A DNA stretch of 64,000 bases, taken from positions 2,323,590-2,387,589 of the forward strand of contig NZ_LKAQ01000004.1 in the NCBI RefSeq assembly GCF_001874525.1, in the 5' to 3' direction. Source of the stretch: Pseudodesulfovibrio hydrargyri. GTDB taxonomy: Bacteria; Desulfobacterota; Desulfovibrionia; Desulfovibrionales; Desulfovibrionaceae. Made by a program: the position numbers and the translations under genes. The notes beneath the pieces were generated by a model that was not told where the DNA came from, made no database searches, and was given only the letters and a program-made list of their open reading frames with translations. Below, piece by piece: positions 48,910-56,775 of the stretch; the stretch's first letter is position 1, and each line of letters begins with the position of its first letter.

Positions 48910-49233
48910 TTATCCGAGAACAGCCCTAGAGATGGCGAAGTAGAGGTGAAGGCTCTCATCATCAGCCCGATTGATTTGGTCAATGAGCTTTGCCTTCATT
49001 TCTTCGTTGCTGATCTGAAACTCTTCAAGGTCAAAGAGGGCTGCTACGGACATGCCCAGCGCGGTTGCCAGCGTCTCGATGCTCGTCAATGATGGGTTTC
49101 GTTTCCCTCTTTCGATCTCGCCAATGTACTGGATGGACAGGCCAGACAGATCAGCAAGCTTCTCCTGGGTCATATCTTTTCTTCGGCGAATATCCCGAAG
49201 TCGTTTTCCAAATGCATCCTGAACTTTAGCCAT
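48910..49233 (-). CDS. XRE-family transcriptional regulator
   Basis: A 107 aa protein with a Cro/C1 helix-turn-helix (residues about 7-62): LRDIRRRKDMTQEKLADLSG, then YIGEIERGKRNPSLTSIETLA. The C-terminal tail is helical. I chose ATG 49233 (MAKVQDAF) because GGAGGTG lies just upstream. It is divergent from the flagellin gene and could regulate it or other island genes; dimer operators were not identified. Confidence 0.9.
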   Translation of the reverse strand: MAKVQDAFGKRLRDIRRRKDMTQEKLADLSGLSIQYIGEIERGKRNPSLTSIETLATALGMSVAALFDLEEFQISNEEMKAKLIDQINRADDESLHLYFAISRAVLG

Positions 49234-49285
49234 TGGCACCTCCACCACAATGGTAGTGGAGTTTCAGAAGCTTAATAAGCAACGA

Positions 49286-49301
49286 TGGTCTAATATTTGC
49301 T
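49286..49301 (+). promoter_or_regulatory. Weak sigma-54-type promoter candidate for the flagellin gene
   Basis: TGG-N9-TTGCT (TGGTCTAATATTTGCT) has the GG-N10-GC spacing of a -24/-12 element, but the CACG part of the consensus is missing. It lies about 120 bp upstream of the flagellin start. Confidence 0.35.
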
Positions 49302-49338
49302 ACCGATATTTAAACAACTGTTGAAAAAAGTTCTATGC

Positions 49339-49354
49339 CCGTTGTTTTCAACGG
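49339..49354 (+). other. Small hairpin in the flagellin leader
   Basis: CCGTTG-TTTT-CAACGG, a six-bp stem, lies between the candidate promoter and the flagellin start codon. Confidence 0.5.
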
Positions 49355-49418
49355 ATTGAGTGGATTCCTGTTCGAGTGAGTGAGGAATATATTTCCTGTT
49401 GATCGGAGCCTGTAGCTG

Positions 49419-50945
49419 ATGTCCCTGACGATAAATCACAATTTGATGGCAATGAATTCCGCCAGGAACCTTGATGCCCATTATGGAGCATTGAGCGTTT
49501 CGACGAGGCGGCTGTCATCTGGTCTGAGAATTGGGACCTCGGCTGATGATGCAGCAGGACTAGCCATACGAGAGTTAATGCGTTCCGAAGTCAAGTCACT
49601 TCATCAAGGTATCAGGAACGCCAATGATGCGATTTCGATGATCCAGACAGCGGATGGTGCCTTACAGGTGATCGACGAAAAGTTGATCCGCATGAAAGAG
49701 CTTGCCATTCAAGCCTCAACTGGAACCTATAACTCGGATCAGCGATTGATTATTGATTCAGAATTTCAAGCGATGAAATCTGAAATTGAAAGGATTGCCC
49801 AATCGACAGAATTCAATGGGATTCATCTTCTCAATGGGAGCATCAGTACATCGACTAGTTCGCCAGCGTATCTTGAGAATATGTCTGTCCACTATACGTT
49901 CGATAACACTTACGCGGACGAGGAAGGTGGGGCCAATGCGATTGCGTATAACAATGTCACTCTCAATGGCACCAATGCGAGGATAGAAGGTCAATCGGGA
50001 GATTTCGTACTCCCGGCAACCCCCACAGGGGGATATGTTGAAGTGCCTCAGATTGACTGGTCAACCTACTCCGAGATGACTCTATCCATGAACATCAATG
50101 AGGATACAATCGCCAGTCCTGGGCAGGTTGCGTATATCACCTATTCCAACCTGCATGTCGGGATTCACAGGAGCGGGACTAATATCCAGTTCCGCGCGGG
50201 AAGCAATGTCCTCAATGTCCCGTTCGATAATGTAGCAGATCGAGATACCTACATTCGGTGGACCATGAGTCTCACAGGTGACAGCTTCAGCGTATATAAA
50301 AATGATACGCTCGTTGCCCAAGACACCACGCCAGCAGCGATAGGAGCAGCTGATCCGGCATACGCGGATGAACACAATATCGGGATGAACTACTGGACCG
50401 ATGGCGGGCGCAGAAACGCGGCTCGTTTTATCGGGAATGTGGAAGACTTCAGAATCTACTCAACCGGACTGACCGAGGATGAAGTTGTCGATTTGTATAA
50501 TCAATCTTCCACAAGCTCGACATCGACGCAGCTTGAAGAGCAAGACGTATTGGTTCACTTCGGGACAGGGAACGACAGCGCAGAGGATTACTATGATGTC
50601 GCTATTGGTTCGGTGACCACGGAGGCTCTTGGAGTTGAAAACACGAGAGTTCAGACTCAAAGCAACGCACAGGAGGCTCTTGGACAAATTGATGAAGCCA
50701 TAGTCTACAAGGATGGTGTTCGTGCCCATCTTGGTGCCATGCAAAATCGTTTGGAAAACACCATTTCAAATCTGGAAATCCAAGCTGAGAACTTACAAGC
50801 CTCAGAATCCCGTATTTCAGACGTAGATGTGGCCCAGGAAATGACCGAATTCGTGCGCCGACAGATACTCACCCAATCCGCAGTAGCGATGCTGGCCCAG
50901 GCGAACAGCTTACCCCGTATGGCTATGCAGCTTATTGGTGGCTAA
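49419..50945 (+). CDS. Flagellin with a LamG-like domain in the variable region
   Basis: A 508 aa flagellin. Conserved D0/D1 N-terminal helices span residues 1 to about 145 (SLTINHNLMAMNSARNLDA, then STEFNGIHLLNG) and C-terminal helices about 405-508 (ASESRISDVDVAQEMTEF through ANSLPRMAMQLIGG). Between them (about 155-365) lies an insert that reads as a LamG/concanavalin jelly roll: SVHYTFDNTYADEEGG, VEVPQIDWSTYSEMTLSMNI, and the closing FIGNVEDFRIYSTGLTEDE. That closing motif is typical of LamG domains. ATG 49419 has a GGAGCC site. No flagellar genes are nearby. The insert would be displayed on the filament surface and might bind glycans. Confidence 0.9.
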   Translation: MSLTINHNLMAMNSARNLDAHYGALSVSTRRLSSGLRIGTSADDAAGLAIRELMRSEVKSLHQGIRNANDAISMIQTADGALQVIDEKLIRMKELAIQASTGTYNSDQRLIIDSEFQAMKSEIERIAQSTEFNGIHLLNGSISTSTSSPAYLENMSVHYTFDNTYADEEGGANAIAYNNVTLNGTNARIEGQSGDFVLPATPTGGYVEVPQIDWSTYSEMTLSMNINEDTIASPGQVAYITYSNLHVGIHRSGTNIQFRAGSNVLNVPFDNVADRDTYIRWTMSLTGDSFSVYKNDTLVAQDTTPAAIGAADPAYADEHNIGMNYWTDGGRRNAARFIGNVEDFRIYSTGLTEDEVVDLYNQSSTSSTSTQLEEQDVLVHFGTGNDSAEDYYDVAIGSVTTEALGVENTRVQTQSNAQEALGQIDEAIVYKDGVRAHLGAMQNRLENTISNLEIQAENLQASESRISDVDVAQEMTEFVRRQILTQSAVAMLAQANSLPRMAMQLIGG

Positions 50946-50996
50946 TTTCATAATGAATCGATTTGCATAGATATATCCTAGTAAAAGGAGTGTCTT

Positions 50997-51167
50997 ATGC
51001 AAACGAAGAAGTGCCACAAGTGTGGAGTTGAGAACCTTCTGAAAGCTGACAAGTGTTTCAATTGTGGAGCCAAGCTTTCTGCCAAAGCGGGGATTCTCTA
51101 CCTTTTCAAAATCGCTTTGGTTATCGGAGTGGCTTTCATCATTGGACAGTGTGCTTTTGGACACTAG
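50997..51167 (+). CDS. Small zinc-ribbon membrane protein
   Basis: A 56 aa protein starting at ATG 50997 behind AAAAGGAG. Two Cys pairs (CHKCG and CFNCGAK, Cys6, Cys9, Cys20, Cys23) make a zinc ribbon, followed by one transmembrane helix (about residues 32-52). This is the common architecture of small zinc-ribbon membrane proteins of unknown role. It follows the flagellin by 51 bp on the same strand and may be co-transcribed. Confidence 0.75.
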   Translation: MQTKKCHKCGVENLLKADKCFNCGAKLSAKAGILYLFKIALVIGVAFIIGQCAFGH

Positions 51168-51323
51168 AACAGGCTTCTTCCGGGACCTCGACGTTTCGGA
51201 AGAAGTTTTTATTTGCTTTATTGAACGGCGGGATTGCTTGATTGCCATTCGGCGATTGATTCTTTCCTTACATCGCAGTAAACATTCGGCATTTGATTTC
51301 TTCTAGCCTTCTGGAGTCGTGAA

Positions 51324-52172
51324 GTGAACAAGTGGGAATTTGCAACAACCGCCATGCGGAATAATCCTGAGCTGTGCATTGAGGTTCTGAAAGGTGCGAC
51401 TAACTTGGGTAAAGGCATTTTTAATGCAATCAACGCCATTAAAAATGAGTTCTCTTCTCCCCCTCCCCCAGCTTCTATCGAGAAAACCATTGAGCAAATC
51501 GCACTTCCTTCGACAGACTCTCGGTACCTCCTGAACAGCTTGCGCTTTCAATTCAAAAACCTTCGGCAAGGAACTCTCACTGGAGAATTGGATTGGGAGT
51601 ATTTTGAAGAAGACTTCTTTGTCGCCAAAACGGAGGATGCCGTTGGCGAGGCCCAATATGCACTCTATCTCAGAGAGGACGGTGAAGTTCAGTTCGAGGT
51701 CTTGTGGATCAAAGATGATAAACCCCTTATGGCTATGCACGTACCTCATGGCAGCGACTCCATTAACTCTGAGATTCAGGACGCAATGAAGGAAGTGTTT
51801 GAGCTGGTCCAGATCGTTGTGCTGGATGATGTTGCACTCCCGCTTGTCACCAAGAAGGATCAGCAAACCATATCACTTCTGGACAAGATAATTGCGCTCA
51901 CCAAAGAGAAGTCCATCTCATGGAAATTCAAAGAAGCTGCCGAACAGACATTCATCTCCCAAATCAACAAGACTGATGGGTCCAAAGTGATTGTTGCGCT
52001 GATTGGTCACAGTGATGGCTTTATCGAAGCGAGAGCGGCGCATAAGGCGAATGGTTCCTTGAAGCGGGTGTTCCTTATCAATGATGCTGATAAGATTGCT
52101 CACAAGGAAATGCAGCCACAAATCGGAAGCCTGTTTGAACTTGCTGCGAATGGGACCTCTCAGACTTCGTAG
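51324..52172 (+). CDS. Hypothetical protein, unrecognised
   Basis: A 282 aa soluble protein starting at GTG 51324 with GGAG ten bases upstream. It mixes helix and strand: DWEYFEEDFFVAK, YALYLREDGEVQFEVLWIKDD, and a C-terminal part with KVIVALIGHSDGFIEARAA. No signal peptide, no transmembrane helix and no catalytic motif I can name. It lies after the flagellin and zinc-ribbon genes on the same strand. Confidence 0.6.
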   Translation: MNKWEFATTAMRNNPELCIEVLKGATNLGKGIFNAINAIKNEFSSPPPPASIEKTIEQIALPSTDSRYLLNSLRFQFKNLRQGTLTGELDWEYFEEDFFVAKTEDAVGEAQYALYLREDGEVQFEVLWIKDDKPLMAMHVPHGSDSINSEIQDAMKEVFELVQIVVLDDVALPLVTKKDQQTISLLDKIIALTKEKSISWKFKEAAEQTFISQINKTDGSKVIVALIGHSDGFIEARAAHKANGSLKRVFLINDADKIAHKEMQPQIGSLFELAANGTSQTS

Positions 52173-52435
52173 AAAAGATCGGGGCGGAGATCAATTCCCC
52201 CATAAACTGTTCTTTCTTGATTCGCATTGAATCCGACTTCCCCGGTCAAATCTGGGCCTTCCAATAGTTCGAACCTCCCAAAATGAGTTGCAGGGTGGTC
52301 TTCCCTTCGCGCAAAATGGGACCTCCCTGCAATTTGAATTTGAAATCTGATGGCTGGTCAAGCTCCACAGGCAAAATCGCAGGAGGGGGCCAGGAAATCC
52401 CAATGTCCGTTTTGGTGAGGCGTTCACCTAATTCT
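52160..52435 (-). pseudogene. Decayed gene remnant
   Basis: On the minus strand a sensible, protein-like frame reads FPELGERLTKTDIGISWPPP, then LQGGPILREGKTTLQLILGG, and stops at KAQI. A second frame, shifted by -1, continues PDLTGEVGFNANQERTVYGG and ends LRPDLFYEV at the stop 52160-52162. There is no start codon upstream; the frame meets the hairpin copy 2. This fits a truncated and frameshifted gene, overlapping the 3' end of the preceding gene by a few bases. Confidence 0.4.
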
Positions 52436-52459
52436 GGAAAGCCGGTTTACCGGCTTTTT
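52436..52459 (+). repeat. Dispersed AGCCGG hairpin, copy 2
   Basis: GGAAAGCCGGTTTACCGGCTTTTT. Its stem-loop core is identical to copy 1; the T tract would allow it to act as a terminator on the plus strand. It lies 137 bp upstream of the next gene. Confidence 0.85.
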
Positions 52460-52596
52460 GATTTTTGATGAGACTTGTAGCGAATACCAGTGTTGCTCTT
52501 CATGGTTTAGCTGGATACTTAGTAGCTGTTTCTCCACTTTTTGCGTGGCTGAACCGAATACTGAGTGTCCCTATGATCAAACTGAGGAGCATGTGA

Positions 52597-53565
52597 ATGG
52601 CACAATCCATACCCAAGGACGGATATGACCGGCTGAGGAATGTCGCTTTCTGGCATTGGGAATACCAGCGAAGAAACCCGGAGTATCGACGCTGGTGTGA
52701 AGTGATTGAGCGTTACATCCTTTACTTCGATGACATTGGAGAATGGGAATATCTGTGTTCCGAAGAATTCGCCCATAAGCTCAAAGAGTATTACTCAGAC
52801 CCGCAATATGATGATGCGATCATGGACAACCCGTATTGCCGACATCTTGAAGATGAGCATGGCAAGGAGGCAAGGCGAGCTTTCATAAAGTGGTCGCTTC
52901 TCGGATTTCAGTTTGACCGGAAGTTCAAGCGAATCTTTCGTGACCCATCCATAGGTATGGATACAGAAGAATACTTCTCTAAGACTCTAGAAAATTTGTC
53001 TAAATCTCTTACCGAAGAGCCAGTCTCCTTTGAGGTGGAAAGCCTTGCGGATATGACAGCCATGCTCAAGATGCACCATGACTGGATCGTCCAGATAGAT
53101 GGTAATGCTCCCTCTCATGTCCTAGTGTTTGGAGAGGCTGATGCAACCGTTCCCATCAACCCCAATGTTTCGTTGGATAGGTTGGCGAAGATCGGACATG
53201 AGGTCCAAGTTTTGAATATGCTTCACAAGGCTCTCTTTGAGGAGCATGGGGAACAGGTCTTGGACGAGGCGACTCCCAACGCTGCCTACCAGCTCAGCAT
53301 CGCCGGAAAGCATATCAACAACTCCGATCTGGTTCGGCTGGCAGTGCTTTGGATGTGGGACCGAGCATTTGAAGCAAACCCCGATGATCTGGATGCGGGG
53401 TTCATGGACGCTTATGAGCAAGTCACAGCGAAGATCGAAGAGGCTGGAATGGGTGGCGAAAAACCATTCAGCCAGTTCTTGTCACGCCGAAAGCGTATTC
53501 AAGGGTATTTTTCCGCAACAGATAGATGTATAAAAGATATGTACGTATTCAACCTGAATGATTAA
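52597..53565 (+). CDS. Hypothetical protein with DUF6499-like start
   Basis: A 322 aa protein. Its N-terminal segment FWHWEYQRRNPEYRRW (residues 18-33) matches the AWEFLRRNPDYR pattern of DUF6499-type proteins, which occur as regulators on integrative elements. The remainder (DIGEWEYLCSEEF, LLGFQFDRKFKRIF, and a C-terminal helical part ending YVFNLND) is unrecognised. ATG 52597 has a GAGGAG site. Possible role in element regulation. Confidence 0.6.
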   Translation: MAQSIPKDGYDRLRNVAFWHWEYQRRNPEYRRWCEVIERYILYFDDIGEWEYLCSEEFAHKLKEYYSDPQYDDAIMDNPYCRHLEDEHGKEARRAFIKWSLLGFQFDRKFKRIFRDPSIGMDTEEYFSKTLENLSKSLTEEPVSFEVESLADMTAMLKMHHDWIVQIDGNAPSHVLVFGEADATVPINPNVSLDRLAKIGHEVQVLNMLHKALFEEHGEQVLDEATPNAAYQLSIAGKHINNSDLVRLAVLWMWDRAFEANPDDLDAGFMDAYEQVTAKIEEAGMGGEKPFSQFLSRRKRIQGYFSATDRCIKDMYVFNLND

Positions 53566-53719
53566 AACTTTCTAGATTTTCATCTTCTGCCAAATTGTTT
53601 CTCAGAGTTTGGCGAGAGTTCTGAACCTCCTTTCCATAGCTTGCAATCAACGGCGGCGGTGAAGTGAACGGCACTTCATCCAAGTCGGGAAAGCAAACTA
53701 TGAAATGGAGGTTTTTTTC

Positions 53720-54847
53720 ATGTCGAAAAATAACAACCAGAACGTGTCTCAGGCTCAGAACAACAACCATGAAAACAAGAAGGAAATGAAGATGGAAAAG
53801 CAGAACATGAATCAGCGCGGCGGCGAGGAATACACTTCCGGTACTGGCGGTCCCGGACTGCCCGGTGGATACAGCGATCAGCCTCTTGGTTTTGATGCAG
53901 TGCTTCAGGAAGAGAACAAGAAGACCCTTGCTGGAGGCACTGGAGGACTTGGCGGTGTTCCTGAAGATTCTGAAGAGGTAATCAAGGATTATTCCTACGA
54001 TGACCTTTTGGCGAAGCTCAAGGAAGAGGTGCCTAATATCACTGATAAAAAGTTCTTGATTACCAAGGTGCGAGAGTCTGACGCTGATTACAAGGACGTC
54101 TTTGCGAAAGCCAGTAAGATTGTATCTGCAAAGGCATATGTTGCTGGAGTTTATCTCAATCAGCTTAAGTTTCTTCGTAGCCGCGAAGGTGGTTGGATGA
54201 AGTGGGCAGATGAGACTTTCCCCGAAATCAATAAAACTGCTCGTGAAAATCGGATGCGTATTGCGAGCCTTCCTGGAGTGGAAAACTACTTTGATTTAGG
54301 TGTGGAACGACTGTCTGAGTTTGGTCGGTACTACAATAAGTTGACAGTAAAGCAGCAGACCACTCTTTCAGATGACCCGATTGGAATGATGCTTAGGGAG
54401 CACGGTGTCACTATGGGACAGCCTTTCGAAAACAATCGTACAAAGATTGATTCTATCATGGCTCACTATGACCTCGCACAGAAGAAGATCAACGTGTCTC
54501 CCGATGTTATTGAGAAGTTCTTTAAGGCAAAGCTCAAGATCACTGGCGCGGATCGAAAGTACATGGCTCTCATCGCCCAGAAGGATGAGAAGGCTCCTGG
54601 TAAATACTTGGATGCGGTCAGGGCTGCCGGTGGAGAACGTGAAGGGCTGCTTCTCGAAGCTACTCCCGATGCTTCCATCGTCGATAGGAAGATCAAGAAT
54701 ATTGACACGCAGGTTTCAAAGCTTGGTTCTTCTCTGAAGGAAGCCTTTAGAAAGGAAGAGTTCGAAGGCTCTGTTGATCTCGAAGCCATAGATGAACTGA
54801 TCGAAAGTCTTCAGAAGCTGCGCTCCACCCTCCGTAGTCACGCTTAA
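53720..54847 (+). CDS. DUF3102-like plasmid-type protein
   Basis: A 375 aa protein. A Gly- and Asn-rich N-terminus (about 1-95) precedes a segment GGWMKWADETFPEINKTARENRMRIA (about residues 160-185) that resembles DUF3102-type domains of plasmid proteins. The C-terminal third is Lys/Glu-rich and helical (about 240-375). I chose ATG 53720 (MSKNNN) because GGAGG lies eight bases upstream. It may bind DNA in plasmid-like maintenance, by analogy. A hairpin follows. Confidence 0.55.
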   Translation: MSKNNNQNVSQAQNNNHENKKEMKMEKQNMNQRGGEEYTSGTGGPGLPGGYSDQPLGFDAVLQEENKKTLAGGTGGLGGVPEDSEEVIKDYSYDDLLAKLKEEVPNITDKKFLITKVRESDADYKDVFAKASKIVSAKAYVAGVYLNQLKFLRSREGGWMKWADETFPEINKTARENRMRIASLPGVENYFDLGVERLSEFGRYYNKLTVKQQTTLSDDPIGMMLREHGVTMGQPFENNRTKIDSIMAHYDLAQKKINVSPDVIEKFFKAKLKITGADRKYMALIAQKDEKAPGKYLDAVRAAGGEREGLLLEATPDASIVDRKIKNIDTQVSKLGSSLKEAFRKEEFEGSVDLEAIDELIESLQKLRSTLRSHA

Positions 54848-54860
54848 CCCAACTAGTAAA

Positions 54861-54892
54861 CACCCCCGGCTGTCGTGAGGCGGTCGGGGGTG
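54861..54892 (+). terminator. Hairpin after the DUF3102-like gene
   Basis: CACCCCCG and CGGGGGTG pair across a 16-base loop just after the stop codon; there is no T tract, so it may be a partial terminator or processing site before the TGT-like gene. Confidence 0.55.
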
Positions 54893-54908
54893 AAGGAAGG
54901 AATCTAGA

Positions 54909-55841
54909 ATGAATTCGAACATCAAGATATTTATCTCGTCACCGTTAATCCGACTGGTTCAGGAGTTTGCCAAGAGGGTGACTGTATACAAGCCCAACGT
55001 GCTTATAACCTACTATGACATCTACCCGCTCAGCCGGGGAGACCTGAAGCCCACCCGATATACGATTAAGAACCGGGAGCGCATTGGAGAGCTTATGCTG
55101 GATTGTGGTGCGTTCAGCTTACAGCAGGAGTACAGGAATCGCTCAGAGGACGAAAGGGAGCGAGCTTCTGATGAACTGTTCGAGGCGTATAAGGCGTACA
55201 CCGAGCTGGCCCATGAACAGTATGATCATATCATCAGCATGGATGATCGTTTTGATCTCGACAGCATGGAGCACAATCTTGGGCGGCTGCATGAAATGGA
55301 AGACATTGGCGTTAACGCGATTCCTGTTATCCATAATATCTACGATCCCAACGAGATCAGCTACTTTATCGACAATGAATACGATATGGTTGCCATTGGG
55401 CAGTGCAAAGGGCGGGATGATCTGCGTGTGCTCTATCCCGTAGTGGATCGGCTTTACCAAGCAGGTATCAAGGTCCATCTCTTTGGCAAGACCACTCCGA
55501 AGATTATCAATCATGTGCCGCTGTATTCATGCGATTCCAAGACGTTTCTTGACTACGGAACTCGTGGCAAGGTCCTGTATTGGAATCCTGAAAACAAGGG
55601 GCTGGATAAGACTGATGTAATCTATTTCCCGAAGTACCAGGAAAAGCCGGATGAAGGTAAGGGTTACTACTACCACGAATATAAGTACCTGGACGACTTC
55701 AAGCGGTACATCGCTCACAATCTGGACCTGGATTTCGAAGCATTCAAAACCGATGATGGTGACTTCTACCGGGAGTTGGTGAACATGCTGTATTTCGCCA
55801 ACCTTGAATACGAAGTGAACAACTCGCCGTTACTTCCATAG
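54909..55841 (+). CDS. Putative TGT/DpdA-like TIM-barrel protein
   Basis: A 310 aa protein. Its landmarks resemble the tRNA-guanine transglycosylase superfamily as found in phage and island DpdA proteins: LMLDCGAFSLQQ (Asp65), DHIISMDDRFDLDS (Asp112-113), IPVIHNIYDPNEISYFI, AIGQCKGRDDLR, KVHLFGKTTPKII and YSCDSKTFLDYGTRG (Asp209, where TGT has its nucleophile region). DpdA inserts 7-deazaguanine bases in DNA. ATG 54909 follows a GGAAGGAA site. No preQ0 or queC-like genes are visible here. Assignment rests on spaced motifs only. Confidence 0.5.
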   Translation: MNSNIKIFISSPLIRLVQEFAKRVTVYKPNVLITYYDIYPLSRGDLKPTRYTIKNRERIGELMLDCGAFSLQQEYRNRSEDERERASDELFEAYKAYTELAHEQYDHIISMDDRFDLDSMEHNLGRLHEMEDIGVNAIPVIHNIYDPNEISYFIDNEYDMVAIGQCKGRDDLRVLYPVVDRLYQAGIKVHLFGKTTPKIINHVPLYSCDSKTFLDYGTRGKVLYWNPENKGLDKTDVIYFPKYQEKPDEGKGYYYHEYKYLDDFKRYIAHNLDLDFEAFKTDDGDFYRELVNMLYFANLEYEVNNSPLLP

Positions 55842-55860
55842 AATGACATCCCAATGGGTA

Positions 55861-55900
55861 AAAAAAGGCTGACCAGGAGCGTATCTTGGTCAGCCTTTTT
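55861..55900. terminator. Terminator after the TGT-like gene
   Basis: A-rich left flank, GGCTGACCA / TGGTCAGCC stem (nine bp) and five T on the right, 20 bp after the stop; symmetric enough to work both ways. Confidence 0.88.
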
Positions 55901-55922
55901 GCTGTTTATTTCAGCTCAAACC

Positions 55923-55946
55923 GGAAAGCCGGTATACCGGCTTTTT
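55923..55946 (+). repeat. Dispersed AGCCGG hairpin, copy 3
   Basis: GGAAAGCCGGTATACCGGCTTTTT. One base differs from copies 1 and 2 (TATA in place of TTTA), making the stem a perfect palindrome AAAGCCGGTATACCGGCTTT. It lies 126 bp upstream of the next gene, as in the other copies. Confidence 0.85.
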
Positions 55947-56071
55947 GGAATTAGTTTAACGAGTCAACTTTGTCTTTATCACTCCTTCAATGGATGAATT
56001 CCTAATAAACCACCAGCCCGTGATTTTCTCCTGAAATGTATAGATATTATGAAATAAAACCAGGAGGAACT

Positions 56072-56494
56072 ATGGCTAAGAAGAAAACTCAGGAATCCAA
56101 GATGCATTTCGAGAGTAAGTATGATCCGGCGACTCTTCGGACGTTGGTTACCGAGGGGAAGACTGCGGATGAAATTCAAAGTGCTTTGGGTATTGTGTCC
56201 AAGCAGTCTCTGCGGCAGCACGTACTCAAGCTTATCAACCAGGACCGCCAGTTCTATGACGTGCCGGGGCTGTATGTGCGAAATCTTCGCCGCCCCATGA
56301 TCAACTTCAAAAACGAGTTGCGTCTGACGAAGCGGATGCTGGATTTTCCGGGATCGACCTACCAGCATAACGATCAGTTCGAAATCGAAATCGACAACGA
56401 AAAGATCGTGCTGACTCGTATCGTCGATCAGGTGGAAGACCCCATTGAATCTGTCGAGTTCTCGGAACCTTCGGAAGACGGGATTGAGGACTAA
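56072..56494 (+). CDS. Small regulator-like protein
   Basis: A 140 aa protein. DPATLRTLVTEGKTADEIQSALG then SKQSLRQHVLKLINQD (residues 18-57) suggests a helix-turn-helix; the C-terminal part QFEIEIDNEKIVLTRIVDQV (about 103-122) reads as paired beta strands, as in AbrB-like switches. I chose ATG 56072 (MAKKKTQ) behind AGGAGG. No name can be given. It is followed by a terminator. Confidence 0.55.
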   Translation: MAKKKTQESKMHFESKYDPATLRTLVTEGKTADEIQSALGIVSKQSLRQHVLKLINQDRQFYDVPGLYVRNLRRPMINFKNELRLTKRMLDFPGSTYQHNDQFEIEIDNEKIVLTRIVDQVEDPIESVEFSEPSEDGIED

Positions 56495-56499
56495 AAAGA

Positions 56500-56543
56500 G
56501 GAAGCCGTAGCGGGATGAACACTGCGGCTTCCAGTCTTTTTTT
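56500..56543 (+). terminator. Terminator after the small regulator-like gene
   Basis: GGAAGCCGTAG and CTGCGGCTTCC pair (one G-T), followed by AGTC and seven T. Confidence 0.82.
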
Positions 56544-56775
56544 GAAGGTGATGCACCCTGGAGCAATGAGGGACAGAGTGCGTTCACTGTATGAGTCGGG
56601 AATGAGTCCCCCATTCCCATTGTCGCCCGTACCTTTCGGGCTTTCAGTGTACTACAGACAAAATGTTGTACGCATTGAAGGCGAGAACATGGCGAAGTCA
56701 ATAACCTCTTTAGGGTTAACCTCCCATGGCGTTGTTCTCCGTTCTTCTATCCCTTGGACTATGCCTTGTTTTTCA
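56544..56775. other. Intergenic region between regulator-like and Rep-like genes
   Basis: About 230 bp with no credible gene. It contains CCCGTACCTTTCGGG, a short hairpin. Nothing else could be assigned. Confidence 0.4.

Noticed and set aside
49286..49301. Sigma-28 flagellin promoter
   Set aside because: CCGATATT near 49302 resembles GCCGATAA, but no TAAA box lies at the right distance; only a weak sigma-54-type spacing remains.
52283..52468. Plus-strand 61-codon frame
   Set aside because: It lies antisense to a more protein-like decayed frame and crosses the repeat hairpin.
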